From positions 1 through 42,226 of the forward strand of contig JARFPM010000015.1 in the NCBI GenBank assembly GCA_030444405.1: 42,226 bases of DNA, given 5' to 3'. Both the position numbers and the translations under genes were made by a program. The stretch is from Nitrospira sp. Lineage in GTDB: Bacteria > Nitrospirota > Nitrospiria > Nitrospirales > Nitrospiraceae. Positions 7,369-16,422 of the stretch are shown piece by piece (within the stretch, counting starts at the first letter, position 1; every line of letters starts with the position of its first letter). The notes beneath the pieces were generated by a model that did no database searches, had not been told where the DNA came from, and was given only the letters and a program-made list of their open reading frames with translations.

Positions 7369-9099
7369 ATGTCGATCTTCAAGCGATTCCTGCCGTTCGT
7401 ACGCCCGTATTTGACACGGCTGATACTGGCCGGGCTCTTGGTGAGCGGGGTTGCGCTCATCAATCTCGCATTGGTTCGGCTGGCCGGCACCCTCTGGGAT
7501 GTCATTACTGTTCAGCACGATGCCGATCAGATGACCCAGTCAATCGGCCTGTTTCTGAGCCTGGTGATTGTACAGGGGCTATGCTCGATGGGGCATAGTT
7601 ATCTGACCGCGTGGGTCTCTCAGGAAGTCGTCGCGGACTTTCGCAAACATGTCTTTGGCCATCTGCAGACGCTGACGGTGAGCTTTTTTGCTCGGCGCCG
7701 TACAGGAGAACTGCTCTCCCGATTGATGACCGATGTGACAGTCATCCAATCCATCGTGACAGAAACCCCCATCGACGGCGTCAAACAACTCGTGACGTTC
7801 CTCGGCGGCATTACGTTCCTCCTCCTGATGAATTGGCGACTCTGCCTCCTGACCCTCATTCTACTCCCATTACTGGTGCTGGTCGCCAAGGTATTCGGCC
7901 GCCGGTTGAAATCCCTTTCCACCTCGATTCAAGACCACACCGCCGCGCTCAGCACCCTCATCGAAGAAGTGATTTCGGGCATTCGCATCGTCAAATCATT
8001 CGTCCAGACACAACGGGAACAGGCTCGTTTCGCGGATCAGGTTGATCAAACGCTGCAACTCACGCTCCGCCGAGCCGGCATCATGGCCGTCTTTATTCCG
8101 GTAATCAGCCTCCTGACGTTCTCATCCGCCACCGCGGTGCTGTGGTACGGGGGCAGACAAGTCATTGATGGGGTCGTCACGCCGGGCGATCTATTCGCCT
8201 TCGTCTTGTTCGCCGGCATCCTGATCGGTCCCTTCAGCTCGGCCGCGCGCGTCTTTGCGCAGATCAAGGAGGCCCAGGGAGCGACACAGCGTGTCTTCGA
8301 AATTCTAGATGCTCAGCCGGACATTCGTGATCAATCCGACGCACAGACCCTTGTGACCGTCGATGGCCATGTGCGGGTGGAAGGCGTCAACTTCGGCTAT
8401 GATGTTCGTCATCCGGTGTTGTCGAACCTGTCGTTCGAGGCCAAGCCAGGCGAACTGGTCGCGCTAGTGGGACCGACGGGCGCCGGCAAGACCACCGTCA
8501 TTAACCTGCTTCACCGCTTCTACGATCCAACGGAAGGCCGCATCACGATCGACGGCAAAGATCTTCGCCATGTGACCGTTGAGAGTTGGTACCGACAGAT
8601 CGCGCTCGTCCCCCAAGAAACGATCCTCTTTGGGGGCACCATCCTCGATAACATTCGCTACGGCAATATGGCAGCGAATGAAGCCTCTGTCATGGAGGTG
8701 AGCAAAGCCGCTCATGCACATGACTTCATCACAGCCTTGCCGGACGGGTATCAAACCCTGGTGGGCGAGAAGGGGGTCAACCTCTCGGGCGGACAACGCC
8801 AACGAATTGCGATCGCTCGGGCCATCTTGAAAAATCCTCGTATCTTGTTGCTGGACGAAGCGACCTCGTCGCTCGACACCGAATCGGAGCGACTAGTTCA
8901 AGACGCACTCCACCGCCTCATGGAAGGTCGCACGACCTTCGTCGTCGCACACCGACTGTCGACCATTCAACGTGCAGACCGAATTCTGGTCCTGGATAAG
9001 GGGAAAATGGTCGAGGAAGGCACCCACGCACAGCTTCTAGAACGCAAGGGTCTGTACCACTACCTCTATACCATCCGCCTGAACGAACCGACCGCTTAA
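7369..9099 (+). CDS. MsbA-like ABC exporter (membrane and ATPase domains fused)
   Basis: Half-transporter of the lipid/multidrug exporter class, working as a homodimer in the inner membrane. The 576 residues comprise a six-helix membrane domain (residues about 1-310) and a nucleotide-binding domain. All ATPase motifs are intact: Walker A GPTGAGKTT, Q-loop VPQETILFGG, signature LSGGQRQR, Walker B ILLLDEATSSLD and the switch His in VAHRLS. Overall it is most like MsbA/LapB-type exporters; the substrate cannot be read from sequence. The start lacks a clear ribosome site, but no earlier in-frame start fits. It contrasts with the motif-less exporter at 25688-27364. Confidence 0.9.
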   Translation: MSIFKRFLPFVRPYLTRLILAGLLVSGVALINLALVRLAGTLWDVITVQHDADQMTQSIGLFLSLVIVQGLCSMGHSYLTAWVSQEVVADFRKHVFGHLQTLTVSFFARRRTGELLSRLMTDVTVIQSIVTETPIDGVKQLVTFLGGITFLLLMNWRLCLLTLILLPLLVLVAKVFGRRLKSLSTSIQDHTAALSTLIEEVISGIRIVKSFVQTQREQARFADQVDQTLQLTLRRAGIMAVFIPVISLLTFSSATAVLWYGGRQVIDGVVTPGDLFAFVLFAGILIGPFSSAARVFAQIKEAQGATQRVFEILDAQPDIRDQSDAQTLVTVDGHVRVEGVNFGYDVRHPVLSNLSFEAKPGELVALVGPTGAGKTTVINLLHRFYDPTEGRITIDGKDLRHVTVESWYRQIALVPQETILFGGTILDNIRYGNMAANEASVMEVSKAAHAHDFITALPDGYQTLVGEKGVNLSGGQRQRIAIARAILKNPRILLLDEATSSLDTESERLVQDALHRLMEGRTTFVVAHRLSTIQRADRILVLDKGKMVEEGTHAQLLERKGLYHYLYTIRLNEPTA

Positions 9100-9121
9100 G
9101 CCCTCGCCTTACTCCCCTCCC

Positions 9122-9337
9122 TAACCCGCATTATTCATGACGATTCATAACGAAACCGCCACGACGCCAGGCGAGACGGGCACGCGGAGCCCTGAAGGAC
9201 CAAGGCATACTTGAAACAGTATGTCGAGGCCACGAAGGGAGAGCCTGCCCGCCTGGCCGCGCAACGCTCGCGGCCAAGCTGGTCGCAGCGGCGTATCGGC
9301 GGTTGCGGTAGAAGCGGTCATGAATAATGCGGGCTAA
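9122..9337. repeat. Palindromic MITE/REP-like element, about 216 bp
   Basis: The ends are a 20-base inverted repeat with one mismatch: TAACCCGCATTATTCATGAC at 9122-9141 against the complement of 9318-9337. Inside are further nested inverted segments: GCCAGGCGAGACGGGC near 9166 against GCCTGCCCGCCTGGC near 9250, and a central CATACT-TGAAAC-AGTATG near 9208-9225. The whole unit would fold into a long imperfect hairpin. It contains no gene. Such features fit a non-autonomous mobile repeat; no flanking target duplication is obvious. Confidence 0.65.
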
Positions 9338-9375
9338 GCATAATTCTTCTCGAATGCACGATAGAATCGGAGAGC

Positions 9376-10014
9376 ATGTACCTCCATCCTCCACACATGC
9401 TCCGATGGGTCCTGCTTCCGCTGATCTGGTCCTCGTGGCTATCCATCGCGCAGACGGTGGAGATGGGAACCGAGGTGACGCTATGGGTGGAATCGGGGCA
9501 GGCCCTTGCCACAAGCCAACTAAGCGGCTGGCGGGAGATTCCTCTCGGCGCTCAGGAGGTTGTGATCAGTTCCGGCACGAACGGGATTAACGGCATCGTG
9601 GTGACATCCCGCCGACTATTGGGTTTTTCAAGCCGTGCCCTGACCTGGAACAAGAAGGATCTGGATATCAATGAAAAGGTTCTCGAGCGAAAGATCCTCC
9701 CAACCTTCAGCCTTATCAGGACTGACCGGCATTTGTACTGATATCGCGGCGTCAACGGGCTGCGGTTCGAAGAAGCGTTAGGCGTACGAGAAAAGGTGAA
9801 TCGCTTCCACAGCAATGACTATGGGGCGGTTTTCATTACCAATGAGCGCTTGGTCGGATTCACGCCACTCCTCGGAGGGTTCGCATCGAAGCCCATAGAT
9901 GTGCACGAGCAGATCGTGGGCGCGGAGAACGACAATGGGCTTATTCTCATTTCTACTACGAAGCGCACCATGGTGTTCGGCAGCCGCTTGAGTGGGTGGG
10001 AGGAATTCGAGTGA
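9376..10014 (+). pseudogene. Broken secreted-protein gene (in-frame TGA)
   Basis: One reading frame runs from ATG 9376 (or 9400) to TGA 10014 and is interrupted by a single TGA at 9739-9741. The upstream half (121 residues) has a signal-like N-terminus (LRWVLLPLIWSSWLSIAQ). The downstream half (90 residues, from 9742) continues the same repetitive pattern. Both parts contain LSGW motifs (SQLSGWREI and SRLSGWEEF) and paired 'VTSRRLLGFS' and 'ITNERLVGFT' segments, suggesting a repeat or propeller-like extracellular protein. No family is recognised. It directly follows the palindromic element. A sequencing error is possible, since one base restores the frame. Confidence 0.6.
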
Positions 10015-10162
10015 TTGCGATGATGTTTACTCCTTAAGACCTATCAAGAGAATCTCCTTATCCCTTCGGATTTTACCGGTTTGTAACGCCCTCCTAACAC
10101 CGGCGCAACAGCACCTTGGTAGGCTGGAGCCAATACAAAAATAATAAAACAGGAGGATCAAT

Positions 10163-10546
10163 ATGGTCACAGTAGGCAACTTAATGCAGAAGGAACCGGT
10201 GACGGTGGATGCAGGAACGTCGGTCGTCGAGGCGGCGAAATTGATGAAGGTCTGCAACGTCGAGAGTGTGCTCGTGGCCCGCCAAGCGCAGATCATCGGC
10301 ATCCTGACGGAATCGGATGTCGTCAAGAAGTTCGTGGGAGCCGAGAGGGTGTCCTACTTCGTGCCGGTGGAGGACATCATGAGCAGCCCGGTGCCAGGAA
10401 TTGAAGAGCGGCGCCCATTAACGGAAGCCGCTGATCTCATGGACAAGCACCGCACGCTCCACCTGGGCGTCACCAAAGGGGGGGCGCTCATCGGCATGGT
10501 GTCGGTTCGGGACTTTCTCCGACCCGTCTCCATCGACGAATTTTAA
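10163..10546 (+). CDS. Stand-alone CBS-domain pair protein
   Basis: 127-residue protein consisting of two CBS motifs (a Bateman module), which usually bind adenosine nucleotides and act as an energy or redox sensor. First repeat: VGNLMQKEPVTVDAG through GILTESDVVKKFV; second: VEDIMSSPVPGIEE through GMVSVRDFLRP. A perfect AGGAGG sits 6 bases before the ATG. There is no attached effector domain, so it may act in trans. A strong hairpin follows the gene, so it appears to be a single-gene unit. Confidence 0.88.
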   Translation: MVTVGNLMQKEPVTVDAGTSVVEAAKLMKVCNVESVLVARQAQIIGILTESDVVKKFVGAERVSYFVPVEDIMSSPVPGIEERRPLTEAADLMDKHRTLHLGVTKGGALIGMVSVRDFLRPVSIDEF

Positions 10547-10565
10547 CGATCGTACCTTCTTGAAC

Positions 10566-10591
10566 CTGCTGCCTACCGGACTAGGCAGCAG
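10566..10591 (+). terminator. Terminator-like hairpin after the CBS gene
   Basis: CTGCTGCCTA (10566-10575) pairs perfectly with TAGGCAGCAG (10582-10591) over a 6-base loop, followed by a pyrimidine-rich stretch (CCTTCTCATCTT). The stem is strong; the U-run is weak. Confidence 0.6.
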
Positions 10592-10729
10592 TAGCCTTCT
10601 CATCTTATCCTATCCCCGCTAGCCTAGGCGTCGTCTCATCCATATGGTTGAATGACTCACCGTGAGTTGCATTTGCCCCCCTTCTGCCCTGACACTCAAA
10701 GGTACCAGTTCTACCGTAAGGATTCTGCA

Positions 10730-12214
10730 ATGACCAAAACCGACAAGGCCTCCGCGCACTGTCACCGTTCTTCCCCGATCACGGCAAAGCCTGAACGGGA
10801 GCTCAAGCTGACCGTCGCACCTGATTTCCGCCTGCCTCGGCTGCCCGGGGTGTCGCTGCCTCGGAAGCTGGTGATCTCCACCTATTACGATACGGCGGCC
10901 TACGATCTGGCCCATGCGAAGATTACCCTTCGCCGTCGAATCGAACGTGGAAAGAAGTCGTGGCAGCTCAAAATTCCATTGGGCGACGACCGCCAGGAGA
11001 TAGAAGTAACCGGCACCCAGGCCGATCCGCCAGACTCCTTGCGCCAGCTGCTGATGCTCCATCTTGGCCATCGCAAACTGGTGCCGGTCGTGACGCTCCG
11101 TGTCTGGCGAAGGGGCTTCCTGGTGCATCACGGCCGAGTGCCCGTGGCGGAGATTGCCCTCGACACGGTGTCGGCACTCAAGAACGGCCGTATCATCCAA
11201 CGCTTTCGCGAACTCGAAATCGAACAGCGGCAGGGCAACGAGGCCTCGCTTCGTTCCCTTGAACGGCAGATGCGCGAGGCCGGGGCGTCCGATCATGACG
11301 GGCGGCCCAAGTTGTTTCGTGCCCTCTCTCTGCCGGCTCCTACCCCAGCCGCGCAGCCTGAACCAAAAGCGCCGATGGTCGCCTATCTAAAGTGGGCGCT
11401 CGCGCAGCACATCGGATGGCTCCTAGCCCATGATCCCGGCACGAGACTCGGCACCGAGCCTGAGAGCCTGCATCAAATGCGCGTCGCGACCAGGCGCCTG
11501 CGCGCGGTACTCCGCACAGCCCGGCCGATCCTCCTTCCCACATGGGTCACGACACTGGAACAAGAGCTCACGTGGCTTAGCGAGCTGCTGGGACCGGCCC
11601 GCGATCTCGACGTCCAGGTCGCCCATTTCACAGAAGAATCTGCCGAATTGGATGCGCGAGATCGCAAGCTGCTGGCACCATTCATCTCCCATCTACGCAC
11701 GCAACGAGAGGCCGTTCAGCAGATGGTGGTCAGCGAGCTCACAAGCGCTCGCTACTTGGAACTTATCCGGCGGCTTCAACAAGCGGCGCAAGCCCCCTCG
11801 GTCGTGGAGTCTCCCCTAACTGTCCGTCAACTTGCCAAGCGAGAGTTCAAGAAGCTGCGCAAGGCGATCAGCCGACTCGCCCCTTCCCCATCGGACGTGC
11901 AATTGCACAAGATCCGCATCAAGGCTAAACGTGCCCGTTATGCGGCGGAACTTGCTCGCAGCTCAGTAGGGAAACCAGCCAGCCGGTTTATCAAGTCCGC
12001 GCGTGCGGTCCAGGATCTACTAGGCATCCATCAGGATGCGATCCAAGCCGAACGTCACGTCCGACAGTTCCTCAATTACTCGACGAGTGTCCGCGCCGGA
12101 TTCGTCGCAGGACGCATGGCCGAACGCCAGCGCCAACGCTGCCGCAACGTCCGAAAGGACATGAAACCGCTGTTCAAAACGCTGCTGAAACGGGGCAAGA
12201 AGGCCTGGGGATGA
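10730..12214 (+). CDS. CYTH-CHAD domain protein (polyphosphate-associated)
   Basis: 494-residue fusion. The N-terminal CYTH domain (about residues 20-205) carries the signature ERELKL and alternating charged strands such as ITLRRRIERGKKSWQLKIP, typical of triphosphate-binding tunnels (triphosphatases). The C-terminal CHAD domain (about 225-490) is helical and rich in Arg, Lys and His, with LHQMRVATRRLRAVLR and LHKIRIKAKRARYA. CHAD domains bind polyphosphate granules, so a role in polyphosphate handling is likely. The start at 10730 is preferred to 10652 because CYTH begins soon after it; the ribosome site is weak. Confidence 0.85.
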   Translation: MTKTDKASAHCHRSSPITAKPERELKLTVAPDFRLPRLPGVSLPRKLVISTYYDTAAYDLAHAKITLRRRIERGKKSWQLKIPLGDDRQEIEVTGTQADPPDSLRQLLMLHLGHRKLVPVVTLRVWRRGFLVHHGRVPVAEIALDTVSALKNGRIIQRFRELEIEQRQGNEASLRSLERQMREAGASDHDGRPKLFRALSLPAPTPAAQPEPKAPMVAYLKWALAQHIGWLLAHDPGTRLGTEPESLHQMRVATRRLRAVLRTARPILLPTWVTTLEQELTWLSELLGPARDLDVQVAHFTEESAELDARDRKLLAPFISHLRTQREAVQQMVVSELTSARYLELIRRLQQAAQAPSVVESPLTVRQLAKREFKKLRKAISRLAPSPSDVQLHKIRIKAKRARYAAELARSSVGKPASRFIKSARAVQDLLGIHQDAIQAERHVRQFLNYSTSVRAGFVAGRMAERQRQRCRNVRKDMKPLFKTLLKRGKKAWG

Positions 12215-12221
12215 ACAAAGC

Positions 12222-12869
12222 TTACTTCACTTTGGAGAAATCGGCAGGAATCCTGATCTCTTTTCCGTCTTGCAGATTGACGACAAACACCGACGAGGCA
12301 TTCGGGTCGAACTGTTCGTATGCGAAAAGCGCCGTGAACCGTGACCTGAAGGCCAGCCCATTGCTTTCATTCTTTCGCCCCCGTTCGGCCTTGCCGATAT
12401 CAATAGGCTTGATCCGCTTCGATCCTTGCTGCAATTCAATCAATGCGCCCTCGGCGAAATATTCGTCATCGCCGCACAACTGCACTTCCATTTCCATGTT
12501 GGGCATGTCCATCACTTTCCGGATGAATTCCTCGGGCATGCGCACATCCGTCTTCCGCTTTTTCGATTCTGCCGCCTCTTGGCGACCAAAGGCTTCCAGC
12601 CGATAACGCTTGGTGCGGAGAATGGCGCTCGCGCCACAGGGATCTTTTTCGGGATCGGCACCGACACGAGTGACCATGGACGCCTGCTGGAGCACCTTCC
12701 TCACGTCTTCCGGAGAGTTGGCTTTTTCCATTGGAATTCGACCGGTCTCGAGCGCCTTGTGAGCCTCTTCCGCCGATAGATTGACGTCAATCGCCCACAC
12801 GCCACTGTTTCCTGCCCCAAGGACTCCGATCAGGCCCAACAGTGACGCGATCTGTTTGCGAGAAGTCAT
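12222..12869 (-). CDS. Exported protein of unknown function
   Basis: 215-residue protein with a signal peptide ending near NSGVWA (residues 1-26). The mature part is charged, with a likely disulfide pair (Cys in DPCGAS and in VQLCGDD). I do not recognise a family. The start at ATG 12869 has GGGAAGG six bases upstream; the longer frame to 12956 adds an unlikely leader. It is convergent with the CYTH-CHAD gene (7-base gap) and lies 97 bases downstream of maf in the same direction. Confidence 0.65.
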   Translation of the reverse strand: MTSRKQIASLLGLIGVLGAGNSGVWAIDVNLSAEEAHKALETGRIPMEKANSPEDVRKVLQQASMVTRVGADPEKDPCGASAILRTKRYRLEAFGRQEAAESKKRKTDVRMPEEFIRKVMDMPNMEMEVQLCGDDEYFAEGALIELQQGSKRIKPIDIGKAERGRKNESNGLAFRSRFTALFAYEQFDPNASSVFVVNLQDGKEIRIPADFSKVK

Positions 12870-12966
12870 ACCTTCCCTTTTATAGCGCCGACATGGCGCG
12901 ATTGAAAGTATCCGGCACACGCAGTTGAATGGCGTGCATTGTAGGTGAACCGTCATACCTTTGCAA

Positions 12967-13599
12967 TTAGGCCGAGAACCGATTCCAATTCACATACGGC
13001 TTGCGTCTATACAGGTCTTCGACGTTCACAAGGACAGGATAACCGGCTGACCGAAGCAGGCTCGCCACAAGCTTCAGCGGTAATCCCACCACGGTCGTGT
13101 AGTCGCCAGCAATTCGCTCCACCAGATCTCCACCGAGTCCTTGGATCGCATAGGCCCCGGCCTTGCCTAACGATTCCTCCGATGCAAGATACCGTTCATA
13201 CGCTTGCTCGAGGTCCGCTTTCATCCGGACTTCCGCCGTGGCAACCTCCACTGATTCAATGTCTCGTTCTCGGTCGCATAAGGCGACGGCAGTATGGACC
13301 TGATGGGAACGGCCGGCCAGACGCGCCAGCATGGAGCGCGCGTCTGCAAGATTCACCGGCTTCCCGAGCAGTCGGCCCTCGAGATCGATTACAGTATCGC
13401 TGCCGAGCACGAGGGCCCGTGGTCTCACAAGCGCCACGGATCTCGCCTTTTCACACGCGAAGCGCTTGACCTGTTCGATAGGCGACAACCCGACCGTGGG
13501 GTGCTCGTGGAACTCCGACGGGCATACCTCGAAGGAAAGACCCAACAGCGCCAGGAGTTCCCTGCGGCGGGGCGAACTCGACGCCAGCACTAGCTGCAT
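12967..13599 (-). CDS. maf: Maf-family nucleotide pyrophosphatase
   Basis: Hydrolyses non-canonical or excess nucleoside triphosphates (dTTP/UTP or m7GTP classes) to monophosphates. The 210-residue protein opens with the Maf signature VLASSSPRRRELL and carries the catalytic-acid motif LVLGSDTVIDLEG, GKPVN and AGAYAIQG. The length is typical. The AGAYAIQG form suggests the dTTP/UTP-type (YhdE-like) class. Its start overlaps the end of dus by 10 bases, indicating translational coupling. Confidence 0.92.
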   Translation of the reverse strand: MQLVLASSSPRRRELLALLGLSFEVCPSEFHEHPTVGLSPIEQVKRFACEKARSVALVRPRALVLGSDTVIDLEGRLLGKPVNLADARSMLARLAGRSHQVHTAVALCDRERDIESVEVATAEVRMKADLEQAYERYLASEESLGKAGAYAIQGLGGDLVERIAGDYTTVVGLPLKLVASLLRSAGYPVLVNVEDLYRRKPYVNWNRFSA

Positions 13600-14765
13600 C
13601 GTGAGACCAACACACTCGACTCATTGGCTGATTCGGCCCGGGGTAGGTCGGTCATTGCTTCTAGCCGATCCTGAAAATCTGCGAGGAGGGCATGAAGTTC
13701 TTCGATGGAAGAGACCCGCACCATCTGTGCGCGAAGCGAGGCGGCATGAGGGAACCCCTTACAATACCATCCTAGATGTTTACGCATACGATAAAATTGC
13801 TTTTTCCCGACCAGCGCCTGGAACTGTTGCGCATGCTCGACCAATACGGCGAAGCGTTCGTTCAGCGAAACCTCACCGCGACCTCGCCCAACGTCGGTAC
13901 CACTCACACCCCGGGCTCGCATGCGGGCCTGCTCTTTTGAGCGAAAGAACCACGGCGCCCCAAGCACACCCCGCCCGACCAACACGCCATCGACCCCGGT
14001 TTCACGAACTCGCACCGCGATGTCGTCAAGGCTCTGAACGTCCCCATTCCCCAATAACAATGATCCGGTTCCCCGCACCAGTGCGGCAGCGCGCCCAATG
14101 GCCGACCAATCCGCCGTACCTCGATACATTTGCCGGAGCGTTCGTCCATGAAGCGAGATCACGGCCGGTTGTTCCAGCAAAAGCTCCTCGATCCATCCCT
14201 CAACCGTCACCGAGTCATAACCAAGCCGGGTCTTCACGGAAAGGGGCAGTTGGCGCCGAGGGGTTGGACCGATTTTGCCGCGCTGTCGATTCAGACGTTC
14301 GAAGATGGCAACACGCGCCGGCTTAAAGCCCGCTTGCTCAAGGGTCTGTCCGCCGGCCCAATCCTCGATTCCACGTTTGGCGGCCTGCATGATCGCGCGA
14401 GCCAGTTCTGGAGTGCGGATCAACCCGGCGCCTGATCCGGACGACGCCACGCTCTTTGACGGACAACCCATGTTGATGTCCAGCCCATCGAAGCCTAGTT
14501 CGCACACCGCCTGTGCCGCCAAATAGAAGAGATCCGGGTCTTTCCCATAGAGCTGTGCCACGATGGGGCGCTCCCTCTCGCTGTACAGAAGCGTCTCCAA
14601 GTGAATCTCCGGTCCGTGGCAGACATCATGGACATGCGTAAATTCTGTAAAGCTGACGTCCGGCTTCCCCTGCTGAGCGATGATAGATCGAAAGCAGGCA
14701 TCGGTCACACCATCCATCGGGGACAACCCTATGAGCGGGCGTGGGAGGCTCAGCCAAAAGTTCAT
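13590..14765 (-). CDS. dus: tRNA-dihydrouridine synthase
   Basis: FMN enzyme that reduces uridine in tRNA D-loops. The 391-residue protein starts PLIGLSPMDGVTDACFRS, has VAQLYGKDPDLF and LDINMGCPSKSV with the catalytic Cys, then SVKTRLGYD, SLHGRTLRQMYRG and GNGDVQS in the TIM barrel. A segment of about 35 residues between the Cys loop and SVKTRLG is longer than in E. coli Dus proteins. The GCPSKSV form is nearer DusC than DusA, but subfamily is not assigned. ATG 14765 follows the preceding gene's stop by one base. Confidence 0.92.
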   Translation of the reverse strand: MNFWLSLPRPLIGLSPMDGVTDACFRSIIAQQGKPDVSFTEFTHVHDVCHGPEIHLETLLYSERERPIVAQLYGKDPDLFYLAAQAVCELGFDGLDINMGCPSKSVASSGSGAGLIRTPELARAIMQAAKRGIEDWAGGQTLEQAGFKPARVAIFERLNRQRGKIGPTPRRQLPLSVKTRLGYDSVTVEGWIEELLLEQPAVISLHGRTLRQMYRGTADWSAIGRAAALVRGTGSLLLGNGDVQSLDDIAVRVRETGVDGVLVGRGVLGAPWFFRSKEQARMRARGVSGTDVGRGRGEVSLNERFAVLVEHAQQFQALVGKKQFYRMRKHLGWYCKGFPHAASLRAQMVRVSSIEELHALLADFQDRLEAMTDLPRAESANESSVLVSRCS

Positions 14766-14766
14766 A

Positions 14767-16257
14767 TCAGCTCTCATACACTGGAACGCCGGGTTCGTTG
14801 GCAAAACGGTAGGCGCGCCGAAGCTCCTCGGCCTCTCTTTCGGCAATTTCTTGTAACTCCGGCGCCACCTCACGGACAAACTCCACGAACCGGTCGACTT
14901 TCAGTAAAAAGAAATCGTAGATTCCGGAGAAAGGCCGAGGTTCTCTGAACCAGAACGCCACAAATTCATCAAGCGACACATCGCGCTGTCTGAGCCGACG
15001 ACAGGACTCCACAAACATGTCCTCCACCTTTCCTCCCCAATGAAGAATCTCATAAGGAAGATAGACGAAGCGATAGAGGTCCAAATCTTGGATACCGGCC
15101 TTGTCTTGGCTCCATTCCGCTCCCACTGGTTCGGTTTTGCCCGCCAGGACGCGTGCATAATGATCGTAAGATTCTTCAAGAGCTTGTGTGTTAGGTGTCA
15201 ACCCCGGTCCTTCCGGCAATGAGCATGCCTCGAAATCCGGCACAACCTGCTCAGTATTGATCAGCCGGTGGAACAGCGGCCCATAACGTCGATAGAATTC
15301 GGCGAATTCATCCACGATCAATTCGACCGGTTTCGTATCCACCTCCAAAGCAAGACCTTTCAGGCTGGTCAGCTGTGGATGGCACAGAATCTGATCGAGC
15401 ATCTCGAACAAGACGGTCGGAATAGGGGCGGCATGGGCATCGATCCAGGCAGGAGGCGCGTCGTCGCCCATACCACCCCTCGATCGTGAAGTGAGGGCTC
15501 GGTGTGATTCATGAATGGCCAGACCCGCCACATGAATCTCAACCACACGATCCATGGGAAACTCGTCGAGAAATACCTCGACAAATCGTGTGAGCGACAT
15601 GGCTCGATGCGCTCCGGAATATCGAAACACCGTCCAGAGGTGACCCACGTCCAATACCAAACCACAGGGGACCTGTTCGCTGACGATCTGAAAAAACCTT
15701 GGGATGGACATCGTTCCTGCGACAAAGTACGTGAGGGGCGGCATTTCAAGCAGCACCAACGGCGTGCTTCCATTGGCCAAACGACACTGTTGATCGAGCA
15801 GATGCTGGATCAATCGTGTATTATCAGCCACTACTTTCGCGCTTAAAGGAGTATAGAGGGGGGGAAGATAGGTCCCATAGTGATAGCCGGCGAGATATTT
15901 TGTCGCACATTCATGATTCAGCCAGGCACTTTGCAAGAGCTGAAGATGTGCCGCAGCCTCGGAGATTCCCTGCCCGAACGCCATCGAATCGGCCATCTCG
16001 GGTTGAGTGACCCACAACCCTTCGCCATGATATGTCAGTAGGCCGTCGTCGGCCTCTTTCCTGGTGGATGCCAAGGCCATCGATGTCGTACGGAACACTT
16101 CAAGGTAGGCAGGCGGCACTTGACGTTCTTGTAGACTTCGCCGCAAGCTAGCAAGGTCCGGAGCATGAACGTCGACGGAAAGCCCCAGCCCATGCACTGG
16201 AATTGTCCCAAGCCGGCGAATGAACTCTCTATGATAAGGCCTACTCGACGCCATCAT
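14767..16257 (-). CDS. DUF692-family (MNIO) putative multinuclear iron oxidase with C-terminal extension
   Basis: The first 300 or so residues match the DUF692 TIM barrel of MbnB, TglH and BufB, iron enzymes that modify Cys residues in peptides. Segments in family order: GLGLSVDVHAPD, YLEVFRT, LTYHGEGLWV, VLLEMPP, GLVLDVGHL, VVEIHVAG, WIDAHAAPIP and LALEVDTKP, which retain His, Glu and Asp at the expected metal positions. The last 180 or so residues are helical and not part of DUF692; they may replace the separate partner protein normally encoded nearby. No DUF2063 partner or Cys-rich precursor peptide gene is adjacent. It is the first gene of a coupled unit with dus and maf. Start 16257 has GAGAG just upstream. 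Confidence 0.72.
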   Translation of the reverse strand: MMASSRPYHREFIRRLGTIPVHGLGLSVDVHAPDLASLRRSLQERQVPPAYLEVFRTTSMALASTRKEADDGLLTYHGEGLWVTQPEMADSMAFGQGISEAAAHLQLLQSAWLNHECATKYLAGYHYGTYLPPLYTPLSAKVVADNTRLIQHLLDQQCRLANGSTPLVLLEMPPLTYFVAGTMSIPRFFQIVSEQVPCGLVLDVGHLWTVFRYSGAHRAMSLTRFVEVFLDEFPMDRVVEIHVAGLAIHESHRALTSRSRGGMGDDAPPAWIDAHAAPIPTVLFEMLDQILCHPQLTSLKGLALEVDTKPVELIVDEFAEFYRRYGPLFHRLINTEQVVPDFEACSLPEGPGLTPNTQALEESYDHYARVLAGKTEPVGAEWSQDKAGIQDLDLYRFVYLPYEILHWGGKVEDMFVESCRRLRQRDVSLDEFVAFWFREPRPFSGIYDFFLLKVDRFVEFVREVAPELQEIAEREAEELRRAYRFANEPGVPVYES

Positions 16258-16356
16258 TTCTCTCTTGCCGACGGTCAAAATGTATTCCTAGTGTATGCCG
16301 CCAAACCATTGGATGACAAGGTTTTCAACCTCTCATGGCCCCCATGGACCTTCTGC

Positions 16357-16362
16357 TATACT
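16357..16362 (+). promoter_or_regulatory. Extended -10 of the CBS-PilZ gene
   Basis: TGCTATACT, with TATACT at 16357-16362, has the TGn extension and would start transcription near 16369, leaving a leader of about 54 bases. No clear -35 is seen. Confidence 0.4.
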
Positions 16363-16422
16363 TGCCATACATTGCGGCCAGGAGGGGGGCAGATTCGTGA
16401 GAAAAAAGGACCTCGCTGAGGA

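Noticed and set aside
9131-9514. Minus-strand open frame of 127 codons across the palindromic element
   Set aside because: It lies within inverted repeats and the opposite strand of the broken secreted-protein gene, has no ribosome site and no recognisable domain.
9739-9741. TGA read as selenocysteine
   Set aside because: No SECIS-like stem seen directly downstream, no Cys-type motif at the site, and no selenoprotein machinery in the window.
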